A stretch of DNA of 64,000 bases from an uncultured Aquimarina sp. (GTDB lineage Bacteria > Bacteroidota > Bacteroidia > Flavobacteriales > Flavobacteriaceae). Location: assembly GCA_947499005.1 (NCBI GenBank), contig CANMML010000008.1, positions 80,963 to 144,962 on the forward strand, written 5' to 3'. Position numbers and translations under genes: made by a program. Shown one piece after another: positions 17,991 to 27,000 of the stretch; position 1 is the first letter of the stretch; each line of letters opens with the position of its first letter. A model generated the notes under the pieces. It worked only from the letters and a program-made list of their open reading frames with translations. It did no database searches and had not been told where the DNA came from.

Positions 17991-19364
17991 TTACTTATCT
18001 TTATTTCCGATCTTGAAGCTATTGATATAACCGATTGGATCTTTTCCGTCAAACTTATTTCCGTCAATAAATTCTGTTGTTGCTGGCTTATAACCATCAG
18101 TAGAAGGAATATCACTAGCAGGTATTTTACCTTCAGCAACTAACAATTCAGCAGCTTTTTTCCAGATACCTGGCTTGTAAATATCTTTTGCTTTTGAAGC
18201 ATACCAATCAGCTGGCTTAGCATCAGGAATCTGCCCCCAACGACGCATTTGAGTTAAGAACCATACTGCATCTGAGTAGAATGGGTATGTTGCATTGTAA
18301 CGGTAGAATACATTAAAGTCAGGCATTGCTCTCTTATCTCCTTTTTCAAATTCGAAAGTTCCTGTCATAGAGTTTGCCAATACATTTACTGGTGCACCTA
18401 CGTACTCTGGACGAGATAAAATGTCAACAGCTTCTTTTCTGTTTCCAGGAGCATCTAACCATTGTCCTGCACGAATTAATGCTTTTGTAATCGCAATCGT
18501 AGTGTTTGGATATTTCTTTGTAAACTCATCAGTCAATACAAATACTTTCTCTGGGTTATTTTTCCAGATATCATAGTTTGTAGTTACAGGAACACCTATT
18601 CCTTTAAATACCGCTTGTTGATTCCAAGGTTCACCAACACAATAACCGTAAATAGTACCTGCCTCTAATGTAGCTGGCATTTGTGGCGGAGGAGTTACAG
18701 ATAATAACACATCTGCATCAACTTGACCTTGAATATTCGCTTTAGTATACATACCTGGGTTGATTCCTGCAGCAGCTAACCAATAACGGATTTCGTAGTT
18801 ATGTGTAGAAACCGGGAATACCATACCCATTTTAAAAGCTTTCCCATTCTTTTTATAATCATCAATTACAGGCTTCAAAGCATCTGCTCCAATCGGATGA
18901 ACAGGCTTACCATCAGCACCTTTCTTTACATTTGGTTTCATTTTTGCCCAAACGTCATTAGAAACTGTAATACCATTACCATTTAAATCCATAGAATATG
19001 GAGTAACCAGTTTTGCTTGACGCCCAAATCCTGCTTGCGCAGCAATTGGCTGACCAGCTAACATATGAGAACCATCTAATTGACCATCAATTACACGATC
19101 CAAAATGTTCTTCCAGTTTGATTGCGCCTCTACAGAAACAAATAATCCTTCATCTTCGAAGAATCCTTTTTCCTTAGCAATAGCTAAAGGAGCCATATCC
19201 GTTAACTTAATAAAACCAAACTTCAATTGTGGTTTTTCTATTTCTAAAGTTGGAGTTGCAGCAGCAGGAGCTTCCGTCACTGGTACTTCTTTTTTCTTCC
19301 CTCCACAAGAAACTAAGATCGCTGCTGTAGCAGCTGTAGCTAGTTGTAAAAACTTATTTTTCAT
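17991..19364 (-). CDS. nrtA: NrtA-like nitrate-binding lipoprotein
   Basis: A 457-residue substrate-binding component of the NrtA/TauA class. It starts with a lipoprotein signal: hydrophobic [12 protein letters not shown] with lipobox Cys20, then a flexible Lys/Glu/Pro-rich linker. The binding domain opens [19 protein letters not shown], typical of nitrate/nitrite binding proteins. The protein is longer than taurine-binding homologues and matches NrtA. First gene of the nrtABCD operon. Its promoter region holds the 7-2-7 palindrome at 19415 and a minus-strand -7 box at 19398. Nitrate versus nitrite specificity cannot be read from the sequence. Confidence 0.88.
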   Translation of the reverse strand: MKNKFLQLATAATAAILVSCGGKKKEVPVTEAPAAATPTLEIEKPQLKFGFIKLTDMAPLAIAKEKGFFEDEGLFVSVEAQSNWKNILDRVIDGQLDGSHMLAGQPIAAQAGFGRQAKLVTPYSMDLNGNGITVSNDVWAKMKPNVKKGADGKPVHPIGADALKPVIDDYKKNGKAFKMGMVFPVSTHNYEIRYWLAAAGINPGMYTKANIQGQVDADVLLSVTPPPQMPATLEAGTIYGYCVGEPWNQQAVFKGIGVPVTTNYDIWKNNPEKVFVLTDEFTKKYPNTTIAITKALIRAGQWLDAPGNRKEAVDILSRPEYVGAPVNVLANSMTGTFEFEKGDKRAMPDFNVFYRYNATYPFYSDAVWFLTQMRRWGQIPDAKPADWYASKAKDIYKPGIWKKAAELLVAEGKIPASDIPSTDGYKPATTEFIDGNKFDGKDPIGYINSFKIGNKDK

Positions 19365-19414
19365 AAAACAAAAGTTTAGTTATTCAATCTTATAATGCAA
19401 ATATAAGTATTTAC

Positions 19415-19430
19415 TAAGTACAAATACTTA
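19415..19430. promoter_or_regulatory. 7-2-7 palindrome TAAGTAC-AA-ATACTTA (nrtA)
   Basis: Inverted heptamers with a 2-base spacer, extended by C...G to 19414-19431. The centre is 21 bp upstream of the nrtA -7 box centre. Probable site for the NarL-like regulator encoded at 20656; inference from shared motif and geometry. Confidence 0.6.
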
Positions 19431-19632
19431 GTTTTTGTAAATATTTTCTAAGTATTCTTAAACACATACTCAATCGACTGAAAAACAGTGTTTTAAAATC
19501 TAATATATTTTACCTTAACGCGAAAAATGACAAATAAATAAGTATATCAGGTTATTTTTTATAATAAAAATTAGATTAAAAGCAATAAAAAACGGCAACT
19601 ACAACATTTTCGAAAAAAAATAAGTACTTTTT

Positions 19633-19648
19633 TACGTATTAATACTTA
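19633..19648. promoter_or_regulatory. 7-2-7 palindrome TACGTAT-TA-ATACTTA (PilJ gene)
   Basis: Identical to the 16-base site in front of nirB at 24415. The centre is 31 bp upstream of the -7 box TACATTTG, a normal activator position. Confidence 0.65.
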
Positions 19649-19731
19649 GTTTACTTATATCATTTCTTACATTTGTATGACCAAACATTAGAAACAACCG
19701 ACAAATTTATTTTGTCATAATAGATAAGATT

Positions 19732-20562
19732 ATGAAAACTGTTATTACATCCCTGCTCATTCTATTAACGATGACCTTTAATACTTATGCTAATAAATTT
19801 ACATTTGGCAAGATTAGCTACGGAAAAGCTACTAATATATCAGGTAAACAAAGGATGTTGTCTCAACGTATCACTAAGCTATACCTATTAAAGCTTGCAG
19901 GGTCACACGGTACTGAACTCACCAAAGAATTCAATTCTAGCATACAGTTATTTGAAAGAAACTTAGCAATACTAGAATCCAACAGTAAAGAAGCATCCAT
20001 TAAAATAAAAACAACCCTAAAGAAAGAAAAGACGCAATGGGAAGTTTTCAAAAAAGAACTTAGGGAACATTCACTTCAAAAAGTAGGTGCTGTTATGACG
20101 AAGTCTGGAGAACTACTAAAGAAATGTCACCAAGTGGTTTTAGCTATTGAAGAAGAATCTAAGTATACGCATGAATATGCCAATCACAATCCAAGCGAGC
20201 AACTTAAAGTAGAAACTGTAAACATATCTGGTAAACAAAGAATGTTATCTCAAAAACTTTGCCTATACTACACCGCTTGTCGTCTATACAGAAAAGAAAA
20301 ATTAGATTACAAACCTATCTGTAGTGCCGTTGAAGAGATTTATGCAGAAATGAATGAATCATTGAACTGGCTACTGATCAATGACCTAAACACATTTGCT
20401 GTAGAAGAAAACATTGGTAAAATTTTAGGGCTATTCCAACAAATTGAAGAAAACAAGAAAGACTTTCTTGACAACAAATTACCTTTAATCAAAGTAATGG
20501 ATCTTACCAATAGCATAACTAGTTTATATAATGTAATTACTGGACAATACACATCCTTATAA
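19732..20562 (+). CDS. Exported protein with two PilJ-type (nitrate-sensor-like) domains
   Basis: A 276-residue protein with an N-terminal signal peptide (about 1-20) and no later membrane segment, so it is probably periplasmic. It carries two copies of NISGKQRMLSQ, at residues 35-45 and 164-174. This is the core of the PilJ/NarX-type N-terminal sensor domain, where the conserved Arg binds nitrate or nitrite in NarX-like sensors. No HAMP, kinase or methyl-accepting part is attached. The histidine kinase at 28262 has the same motif once. The gene has its own promoter with a 7-2-7 palindrome. A role as a soluble nitrate/nitrite-binding accessory or buffer of the kinase is inferred. Confidence 0.75.
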   Translation: MKTVITSLLILLTMTFNTYANKFTFGKISYGKATNISGKQRMLSQRITKLYLLKLAGSHGTELTKEFNSSIQLFERNLAILESNSKEASIKIKTTLKKEKTQWEVFKKELREHSLQKVGAVMTKSGELLKKCHQVVLAIEEESKYTHEYANHNPSEQLKVETVNISGKQRMLSQKLCLYYTACRLYRKEKLDYKPICSAVEEIYAEMNESLNWLLINDLNTFAVEENIGKILGLFQQIEENKKDFLDNKLPLIKVMDLTNSITSLYNVITGQYTSL

Positions 20563-20588
20563 TTAGTAACTACACAAATCACACACTC

Positions 20589-20624
20589 AAAAGGGGTAGA
20601 AATTAAAATTTCTACCCCTTTTTT
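20589..20624. terminator. Bidirectional terminator between PilJ gene and response regulator
   Basis: Perfect 16-base arms AAAAGGGGTAGAAATT and AATTTCTACCCCTTTT around a 2-base centre, with A-run on one side and T-run on the other. It ends both convergent genes. Confidence 0.9.
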
Positions 20625-20655
20625 ACGTTCTATTTTTTTTAGCTGAAGCCCCTCA

Positions 20656-21351
20656 TTAAATCAATCCATATTTTCTAGCCTTATTACTTAAGTCTAAAAT
20701 ATTCTTCACATTTAGCTTCTTCATCAAATTGAAACGGTGCACCTCAGTTGTTCTCTTACTAATACCTAACGCTTCTGCAATTTCCTTATTACTAAAACCA
20801 GCCACTGCCTTCTCTAGAATTTGTCGTTCTCTTTTAGTAAGATTAAAGTTAACATTAACTGGTTGTGTATCAGTTGTTGTAACCACCTCTTCCTCAACAT
20901 ATATTTCAGAATTTACACTTTCACCACCTCCTATGATACTATTTACCAATATAGAAGACACATCTCCACTATAATATTTCGCCCCTTCTTTTACAGTTTG
21001 GATAGCTTTCAAAAACTCTTCTTTACCTGCATCTTTCAACAAATACCCATGAGCTCCGGCTTTAATCGATTGCAAAATGTATTCTTCCGAATCATGCATT
21101 GAAAGCATTATATACTTAGTCGCTAAGTATTCTTTAGACAATCTCGAGACAGCTTCTATCCCTGTCATATTAGGCATTCGAATATCACAGATCAATAAAT
21201 CAGGTTTCAACTCGGCTGTAAGTTGAATTGCCTCTTCTCCATTCGAAGCTTCACCAATAACCTCTAATCCTGTTTGGTCTGCTAGCAATGACTTTATTCC
21301 ATCCCTTACTAGGGAATGATCATCAACAAGAAGAATTCTAAATTTATCCAT
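20656..21351 (-). CDS. NarL/FixJ-family response regulator
   Basis: Two-component output protein. Receiver domain with acidic pair VDDHSLVRD, phospho-acceptor Asp56 in LLICDIRMPNMTG, Thr/Ser and Lys in LSMHDSEE and LLKDAGKEE. A linker follows, then a LuxR-type HTH (LTKRERQILEKAVAGFSNKE...RTTEVHRFNLMKKLNV). A GTG at 21363 is in frame, but the ATG at 21351 gives the usual MDKFRILLVDD start and sits properly behind the -7 box at 21372-21379 (minus strand). The likely cognate kinase is the PilJ-PAS kinase at 28262, and the likely targets are the TAAGTAT-N2-ATACTTA sites. Pairing is by context. Confidence 0.88.
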   Translation of the reverse strand: MDKFRILLVDDHSLVRDGIKSLLADQTGLEVIGEASNGEEAIQLTAELKPDLLICDIRMPNMTGIEAVSRLSKEYLATKYIMLSMHDSEEYILQSIKAGAHGYLLKDAGKEEFLKAIQTVKEGAKYYSGDVSSILVNSIIGGGESVNSEIYVEEEVVTTTDTQPVNVNFNLTKRERQILEKAVAGFSNKEIAEALGISKRTTEVHRFNLMKKLNVKNILDLSNKARKYGLI

Positions 21352-21371
21352 ATATCTTTTCACTTACTTTA

Positions 21372-21418
21372 CAAAAATAACTAAGTACTTTAATTTAACA
21401 AAAATCTTTTACTTAAGT
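21372..21418 (-). promoter_or_regulatory. Promoter region of the response regulator gene
   Basis: Minus-strand -7 box TATTTTTG (rc at 21372-21379), a TAAGTAC half-site at 21382-21388 within AAGTACTT, and the palindrome ACTTAAGT at 21411-21418. Suggests autoregulation. Confidence 0.5.
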
Positions 21419-21456
21419 TACTCTATCTAAGAATTATTTATTTTTTTTCAAAAAAC

Positions 21457-21489
21457 TAAGTAATACTTAAGTATTAATACTTATATTTG
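21457..21489 (+). promoter_or_regulatory. Porin promoter with perfect 16-bp palindrome
   Basis: TAAGTATTAATACTTA (21468-21483) is the perfect 7-2-7 form of the motif. A second inverted pair TAAGTA-A-TACTTA (21457-21469) overlaps its left side. The -7 box TATATTTG (21482-21489) begins inside the palindrome, so the arrangement differs from the narK and nirB promoters. Binding here could repress, or the overlapping upstream site could activate. Confidence 0.6.
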
Positions 21490-21523
21490 TATTGTAATCA
21501 TTAGATAACTACAACTATTTAAT

Positions 21524-22828
21524 ATGAAAAAATCACATTTACTTACTGGAGCCTTTGCTGTATTAGGATTATACAGTGTAGGTGCACAAGAATTATCGAT
21601 TGACGCTGAAATCAGACCTCGTGCTGAAATCTTAAATGGTTTTGGAGAGCCTGCTTTAGGAGCTGATGATCCTGGAGCTTTAGTTACTCAACGTTCGGCT
21701 ATTAAATTCAAGTATAAAAGCGAGAAAATAACTACATTTTTATCTGTTCAAGACGTAAGCACATGGGGAGATAGACCTCAAATTAATGCTGCAAATGGAG
21801 AGTCGACTCGTATACAAGAGGCTTGGGCTAAATTAGATTTAGGAAAAGGATTTTCTGCTAAAATTGGTCGCCAGCCATTATCTTATGATGATCAACGTAT
21901 TTTAGGTGGTCTTGGATGGGCACAACAAGCTAGAACACATGATGTTGGTGTTTTTGGATACGTTAATAAAGGATTAAAAATTGATGCTGGTTTTGGTTTT
22001 AATCAAACTGGTGTTGGAACAAGAGGTAGAACAAACACAGCATTCAATGCTACAGGAGCAGGTGTTCCTATTTTCCAATACAAAGGAATTGGATTTGTTC
22101 ATTTAAACAACAAATTCAATGATAACTTTTCTGGTAGCTTCTTATTTTTAGGGAATTCATTCCAAGATGCAATAGATCCAAATGATGGAACACCAGGAAC
22201 TACTGACAGATATACTTCTGGGGTACATTTAAAATACAAAAAAGGAGCTTTTGGAGCTAGCGTTAATGGATACTACCAATTTGGTAGCTTCAGAAGTGAC
22301 GACGTAGATGCTAAAGGATTCTTAGCTGGTATTGATCTTACATACAAGCCTGGAAAGACTTTATTTGGACTTGGTTATGAGTACATTAGTGGTGATGACC
22401 CTGATACTGCTGACGAATTTGAAGGATTCTTCCCATTGTTTGGTACTAACCACAAATTCAATGGATTCATGGATTTCTTTTATGTAGGTAACCACGCATT
22501 AGCAAACGGACTACAAGATATCAATGCTAAAGTAGTATTTAAAACAGGAGCAAAATCTACATTATTGGTTAAAGCTCACCAATTCTTAGCGGCACAAGAC
22601 AACCCTAATTTAGCTGATACCTTTGGAACCGAAATAGATTTAGTATTCAAAACACCTATAGTTAAAGGTGCTACTTTATTAGTTGGATACTCTCAAGCTT
22701 TCTTAGACGACGATTTCCTTGCACAAAGAGGAGTTACGCCAGGTACAGAAAGCGATTTCCAAGCTTGGGGATGGACTATGTTAGTAATCAAGCCTAACTT
22801 ATTCAAGTGGAAAAAAGAAGCAAAATAA
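21524..22828 (+). CDS. Outer-membrane porin, alginate-export-like, of the nitrate cluster
   Basis: A 434-residue beta-barrel with signal peptide (1-21, ending SVGAQ). It opens with ELSIDAEIRPRAEI and contains IGRQPLSYDDQRILGG, typical of the alginate-export/porin-like family (PF13372-like). Alternating hydrophobic strands continue to a C-terminal strand MLVIKPNLFKWKK. It is placed between the regulator and narK, with a nitrate-type promoter. It therefore probably lets nitrate or nitrite through the outer membrane rather than alginate. Function is inferred from context. It has its own terminator. Confidence 0.78.
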   Translation: MKKSHLLTGAFAVLGLYSVGAQELSIDAEIRPRAEILNGFGEPALGADDPGALVTQRSAIKFKYKSEKITTFLSVQDVSTWGDRPQINAANGESTRIQEAWAKLDLGKGFSAKIGRQPLSYDDQRILGGLGWAQQARTHDVGVFGYVNKGLKIDAGFGFNQTGVGTRGRTNTAFNATGAGVPIFQYKGIGFVHLNNKFNDNFSGSFLFLGNSFQDAIDPNDGTPGTTDRYTSGVHLKYKKGAFGASVNGYYQFGSFRSDDVDAKGFLAGIDLTYKPGKTLFGLGYEYISGDDPDTADEFEGFFPLFGTNHKFNGFMDFFYVGNHALANGLQDINAKVVFKTGAKSTLLVKAHQFLAAQDNPNLADTFGTEIDLVFKTPIVKGATLLVGYSQAFLDDDFLAQRGVTPGTESDFQAWGWTMLVIKPNLFKWKKEAK

Positions 22829-22863
22829 TAAGTTTCGTTTATCATAAATAATTGTTAGAGTTT

Positions 22864-22895
22864 AAAGCCTCGATCTTCGGATTGGGGCTTTTTTT
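22864..22895 (+). terminator. Terminator after the porin gene with cUUCGg loop
   Basis: AAAGCCTCGATC, loop TTCG, GATTGGGGCTTT, then a T-run. The stem closes on C(UUCG)G, an exceptionally stable tetraloop. Separates the porin from narK. Confidence 0.9.
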
Positions 22896-22904
22896 GTAAA
22901 AAAA

Positions 22905-22966
22905 TAAGTATAAGTACTTAGATCTACTTAGTTAATGTATATTCGCACTCGAATTACTTAGTTAAT
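22905..22966 (+). promoter_or_regulatory. narK promoter: 7-2-7 palindrome, -7 box and two TACTTAGTTAAT repeats
   Basis: TAAGTAT-AA-GTACTTA (22905-22920) is centred 29 bp upstream of TATATTCG (22938-22945, one mismatch to TAnnTTTG). TACTTAGTTAAT occurs twice, at 22925-22936 and 22955-22966, exactly 30 bp apart and on either side of the -7 box. Confidence 0.6.
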
Positions 22967-22982
22967 ATAAAATTCACTCCCT

Positions 22983-24383
22983 ATGAATTCATCTGGCAAA
23001 GCAACTAAATTAGAGTTGCTAAATTTTAAGTCATTGCCTACGCGCACGTTTTGGATAACGGCATTGGCTTTTTTTATGTGTTTTTTCGCATGGTTTGGTA
23101 TTGTACCTTTTATGCCATACGTAGTTAAGGATCTAGGCTTATCTCCTGATCAAAAATGGAACTCTATTATCCTAGCAGTTACAGGAACTGTATTTGCTCG
23201 TTTACTAATTGGTAAACTTTGTGATAAGTACGGCCCAAGAATTTGTTATACTTGGCTGTTAACACTTGGTGCCATACCCGTAATCTTAATTGGTTTTGTA
23301 CAAACACCAATGCAATTTTTAATCTGTAGATTATTTATTGGTTTTATTGGAGCTTCTTTTGTGATCACTCAGTTTCACACGTCGATCATGTTTGCTCCTA
23401 ATATTGTAGGTACAGCCAATGCAACATCTGCTGGTTGGGGTAACTTAGGTGGTGGTGCTAACCGTTTAGGAATGCCATTAATTGCTGCTGCTGTAGTTAG
23501 TTTTGGTATCGCACAAGAAGACGCTTGGAGGTATTCTATGATTATCGCTGGTGTCATTTGTTTCTTAATGGGAATTGTATACTTTTTCTTTACACAGGAT
23601 ACTCCCGAAGGAAATTATAAAGAACTAAGAGCACAAGGACGCTTACCAAAACCTAAAAAGGATGAAGCAAGCTTTGCTACGGCCTTAAAAGACTACCGTG
23701 TTTGGATTTTATTCATCGTATATGCTGCCTGTTTTGGTATGGAATTAACCGTATATGGTACTATGGATGATTACCTACAAAACACCTTTAATTTGGAAAG
23801 AACTACAGCAGGTAACCTAGTATTATCATTCGCTTTGATGAACATTTTCGCAAGAACACTAGGTGGATTTTTTGGAGATAAATTTGGTAACAGCAAAGGA
23901 TTAAGAGGCCGCGTACTTTTCTTGGCTGCAATCTTAGCCGTAGAAGGAATTATGTTATCTACTTTCTCTAGTGTATCTTCTAGTTTTATCGTTGCATTTA
24001 TCTTCTTAATTGGATTTAGTTTATCTGTACAAATGGCAGAAGGAGCTACATTCTCTGTAGTACCTTTTATCAATAAAAAGGCTATTGGTTCTATTAGTGG
24101 TATTGTAGGTGCAGGAGGAAATGTTGGAGCTTTCTTAGCTGCAATCTTATTAAAATCTAGATCTGCAATAGCAGAAAAAGCCGCTATCGTTTCTAATGAT
24201 GGAGCAGCGCAAAGTGTTATCGATGCTGCCCAATCTGCCGCTTCATCATCTGCTGTTTCTGGAGGCTATTTTTTCATCGGACTTGTAGTTATAGCAACTG
24301 CAACATTATCACTTGCTATCAAATTCTCAAGCGAAGAGGAAAAATCAATAAATAATGAAATAAAAGTTACACCTGCTATCTAA
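22983..24383 (+). CDS. narK: NarK/NrtP-type nitrate/nitrite transporter (MFS, NNP family)
   Basis: A 466-residue inner-membrane transporter with about 12 helices. Both nitrate signature loops are visible: SAGWGNLGGGANRLGMP in TM5 and SGIVGAGGNVGAF in TM11. The conserved Arg in the TM2 region lies in AVTGTVFARLLIG. Between these there is the usual cytosolic loop with a DYRVWIL restart. It could import nitrate or exchange nitrate for nitrite. Its coexistence with an NrtABCD importer suggests uptake at two affinity ranges. Preceded by the regulated promoter at 22905. Confidence 0.92.
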   Translation: MNSSGKATKLELLNFKSLPTRTFWITALAFFMCFFAWFGIVPFMPYVVKDLGLSPDQKWNSIILAVTGTVFARLLIGKLCDKYGPRICYTWLLTLGAIPVILIGFVQTPMQFLICRLFIGFIGASFVITQFHTSIMFAPNIVGTANATSAGWGNLGGGANRLGMPLIAAAVVSFGIAQEDAWRYSMIIAGVICFLMGIVYFFFTQDTPEGNYKELRAQGRLPKPKKDEASFATALKDYRVWILFIVYAACFGMELTVYGTMDDYLQNTFNLERTTAGNLVLSFALMNIFARTLGGFFGDKFGNSKGLRGRVLFLAAILAVEGIMLSTFSSVSSSFIVAFIFLIGFSLSVQMAEGATFSVVPFINKKAIGSISGIVGAGGNVGAFLAAILLKSRSAIAEKAAIVSNDGAAQSVIDAAQSAASSSAVSGGYFFIGLVVIATATLSLAIKFSSEEEKSINNEIKVTPAI

Positions 24384-24414
24384 AAAGTAGCATTTTTAAA
24401 ATAATTACTCTAAA

Positions 24415-24458
24415 TACGTATTAATACTTAGTTATTTAAGTGAATATACGTATTTTTG
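24415..24458 (+). promoter_or_regulatory. nirB promoter: 7-2-7 palindrome plus -7 box
   Basis: TACGTAT-TA-ATACTTA (24415-24430), the same 16 bases as at 19633, is centred 32 bp upstream of the -7 box TATTTTTG (24451-24458). The ATG follows at 24478. Confidence 0.65.
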
Positions 24459-24477
24459 CTGTATTAAACACATCCCT

Positions 24478-27000
24478 ATGAAGCATATAATTGTTATCGG
24501 AAATGGAATGGTGGGTTACAAATTCTGTGAAAAATTAGTGGCCCTTCCGAATTATTCAGATTTTAAACTGACTGTTTTTGGTGAAGAACCCCGGAGAGCT
24601 TATGACCGCGTTCACTTAAGTGAATTTTATGATGGTAAAACTGCCGAAGATCTAAGTATGTCATCTGCTTCTTGGTACGACGAAAATAATATTGATCTTC
24701 ACGTATCTGAAATGATTACAGAAATCGATCGAGAAAATAAAACGGTTGCTAATCATAGAGGTGACAAGTACAATTATGATACTCTTGTATTTGCATCAGG
24801 TTCTTCTGCGTTCGTTCCTCCTATTCAAGGAATCGAAAAAGAAGGAGTATTTGTATATAGAACCATTGAAGATTTAGAGGCTACCGAAGCTTACGCTAAG
24901 AAATTAAAAGCACAAGGAAAAACAGAAGCAGCTGTTTTAGGTGGTGGTCTACTTGGTCTTGAAGCTGCAAATGCAGTTAAAAATCTTGGATTAAATGCTC
25001 ATGTAGTAGAATTTGCTCCTAGATTAATGCCAAGACAATTAGATAAAGGTGGTAGTGATATGCTACAATCTAAGATCGAAGAACTTGGTTTAAAAGTTCA
25101 CCTTTCAAAACAAACACAATTTCTTCAAGGTGATAAAGCTATTGAAGGTCTACAATATGTAGATGGTACCGAATTAAAAGTAGATATGTTAGTCGTATCT
25201 GCTGGTATTCGTCCTCGTGATGAAGTTGCAAAAGAATGTGGGTTAGAGATTGGTACTCGTGGTGGTATTGTGGTAAACAATAAAATGCTTACCAATGACC
25301 CTAACATTTATGCTATTGGAGAATGTGCTTTATTAAATAGTATGATTTATGGTTTGGTAGCTCCTGGATATGATATGGCAGAAGTTGCTGTTCAACAAAT
25401 CACAGGAAATACTGAGGCCGAAATGCCATCTGCTATAGATATGTCAACAGTACTTAAATTGATTGGTACTGATGTGGCGAGTTTTGGAGATGCTTTGAAT
25501 TTTGCCAAAGAAGAAGTAGACGAAATTACTTTTGAAAATAAACGTACTGGAATCTACAAGAAGATTAACGTTACTAAAGATGGAACTAAATTATTAGGAG
25601 GAATCTTGGTAGGAGACTCTTCAGATTATAACTCATTGTATCAGATTTACATCAATGGTATGAAGCTTCCTGAAAACCCTGAAGACCTTATCTTAGGTTC
25701 TCGCGGTGGAGAAGATGGAGGATTGTTAGGTGATGTAATGGATCTTCCAGATGATGCCCAAATTTGTTCTTGTGAAAGTGTTTCTAAAGGACAAATCTGT
25801 GGAGCCATTGAAAGTGGAGAAGCTAATGACTTGGGGGATGTGGTAAGCTGTACTAAAGCAGGAACTGGTTGTGGTGGTTGTAAACCAATGGTCGCTGATT
25901 TAGTAAATGCTACCTTAAAATCTCTTGGACGTGAAGTTAAAGATTCTGTTTGTGAACACTTTGATCAAAATAGACAAGAATTATACAGCATCATTCAAGT
26001 AAAAGGATATCAAACCTTCGATGAAGTATTAGATAATCACGGAAATGGTGGACATGGGTGTGAATTATGTAAGCCGCTTGTTGCATCATTAATGGCAACC
26101 ATTCATGCTGATACTGCTAATAAAGAATATGCTATTCAAGATTCTAATGATCGTTTCTTAGCAAATATTCAACGTAACGGAACCTATTCTGTAGTACCAA
26201 GGATTCCTGGAGGAGAAATTACTCCTGATAAATTAATAGCACTTGGTGAGATTGCAAAAAAATATGACTTATACACCAAAATAACAGGTGGTGTAAGAAT
26301 CGATATGTTTGGTGCAACCTTAAACCAGTTACCATTAATCTGGAAAGATTTGGTAGATCATGGATTTGAAAGTGGTCATGCTTATGGTAAATCATTACGT
26401 ACAGTGAAGACTTGTGTAGGTTCTACATGGTGTCGCTATGGTATGGATGAAAGTGTAAGTTTTGGAATAGAATTAGAGAATCGTTACCGTGGTATGCGTT
26501 CTCCTCACAAAATAAAAGGTGGAGTTTCTGGTTGTATTCGAGAATGTGCGGAAGCACGTGGTAAAGATTTTGGATTAATTGCCGTTGATGGTGGTTGGAA
26601 TCTTTATGTAGGTGGTAACGGTGGTGCTACACCTAGACATGCCGAATTATTAGCCGAACAGATTGATAATGAAACTGTGGTTAAGTATTTAGATCGTTAT
26701 TTGATGTTCTACATGCGTACAGCCAAACCTCTACAACGTACTGCCGCTTGGCAAGATCGTTTGGAAGGTGGTATAGAATATTTAAAACAAGTAATCATCG
26801 AAGATTCTTTAGGAATTGCTGAAGATCTTGATAAAGAAATGCAGACACTTGTTAACAAATTCGAATGCGAATGGACACAAGCAATCAAAGATCCTGAAAT
26901 GATGAAGCGATTTAATCATTTTGTAAATAGTGAAGAAGAAGATGACAATTTAGTTTTTGTTCCTTTAAGAGAGCAAAAAATGCCAGAACCTTGGAAGTAA
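24478..27000 (+). CDS. nirB: NADH-dependent assimilatory-type nitrite reductase, large subunit
   Basis: Reduces nitrite to ammonium in the cytoplasm. Order of domains: FAD/NAD(P)H oxidoreductase (IVIGNGMVGYK at the start; second Rossmann motif VLGGGLLGLEAAN near 160). A BFD-type [2Fe-2S] region follows (C430, C432 and CGGC about 30 residues on), then a second degenerate BFD-like part (HGCELCKPLV), a ferredoxin-like half-domain and the siroheme/[4Fe-4S] domain. The four ligands are C646, C652, C686 and C690 (C-x5-C and C-x3-C). Length 840 is normal. Forms an operon with nirD. Confidence 0.96.
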   Translation: MKHIIVIGNGMVGYKFCEKLVALPNYSDFKLTVFGEEPRRAYDRVHLSEFYDGKTAEDLSMSSASWYDENNIDLHVSEMITEIDRENKTVANHRGDKYNYDTLVFASGSSAFVPPIQGIEKEGVFVYRTIEDLEATEAYAKKLKAQGKTEAAVLGGGLLGLEAANAVKNLGLNAHVVEFAPRLMPRQLDKGGSDMLQSKIEELGLKVHLSKQTQFLQGDKAIEGLQYVDGTELKVDMLVVSAGIRPRDEVAKECGLEIGTRGGIVVNNKMLTNDPNIYAIGECALLNSMIYGLVAPGYDMAEVAVQQITGNTEAEMPSAIDMSTVLKLIGTDVASFGDALNFAKEEVDEITFENKRTGIYKKINVTKDGTKLLGGILVGDSSDYNSLYQIYINGMKLPENPEDLILGSRGGEDGGLLGDVMDLPDDAQICSCESVSKGQICGAIESGEANDLGDVVSCTKAGTGCGGCKPMVADLVNATLKSLGREVKDSVCEHFDQNRQELYSIIQVKGYQTFDEVLDNHGNGGHGCELCKPLVASLMATIHADTANKEYAIQDSNDRFLANIQRNGTYSVVPRIPGGEITPDKLIALGEIAKKYDLYTKITGGVRIDMFGATLNQLPLIWKDLVDHGFESGHAYGKSLRTVKTCVGSTWCRYGMDESVSFGIELENRYRGMRSPHKIKGGVSGCIRECAEARGKDFGLIAVDGGWNLYVGGNGGATPRHAELLAEQIDNETVVKYLDRYLMFYMRTAKPLQRTAAWQDRLEGGIEYLKQVIIEDSLGIAEDLDKEMQTLVNKFECEWTQAIKDPEMMKRFNHFVNSEEEDDNLVFVPLREQKMPEPWK

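Larger units (their letters stand above)
19365..19731. promoter_or_regulatory. Divergent control region of nrtA and the PilJ-domain gene
   Basis: 367 bases without a gene. On the left, the minus-strand -7 box TATATTTG (rc at 19398-19405) serves nrtA. On the right, TACATTTG (19668-19675) serves the PilJ gene. In between lie two full 7-2-7 palindromes (19415-19430 and 19633-19648) and half-sites TAAGTAT/TAAGTAC at 19404, 19449, 19539 and 19621. The density of TAAGTA words is far above the rest of the window. Confidence 0.65.

Noticed and set aside
19365..24477. The TAAGTA clusters as a CRISPR array or simple repeat
   Set aside because: The copies are dispersed, palindromic and promoter-linked, without regular spacers.
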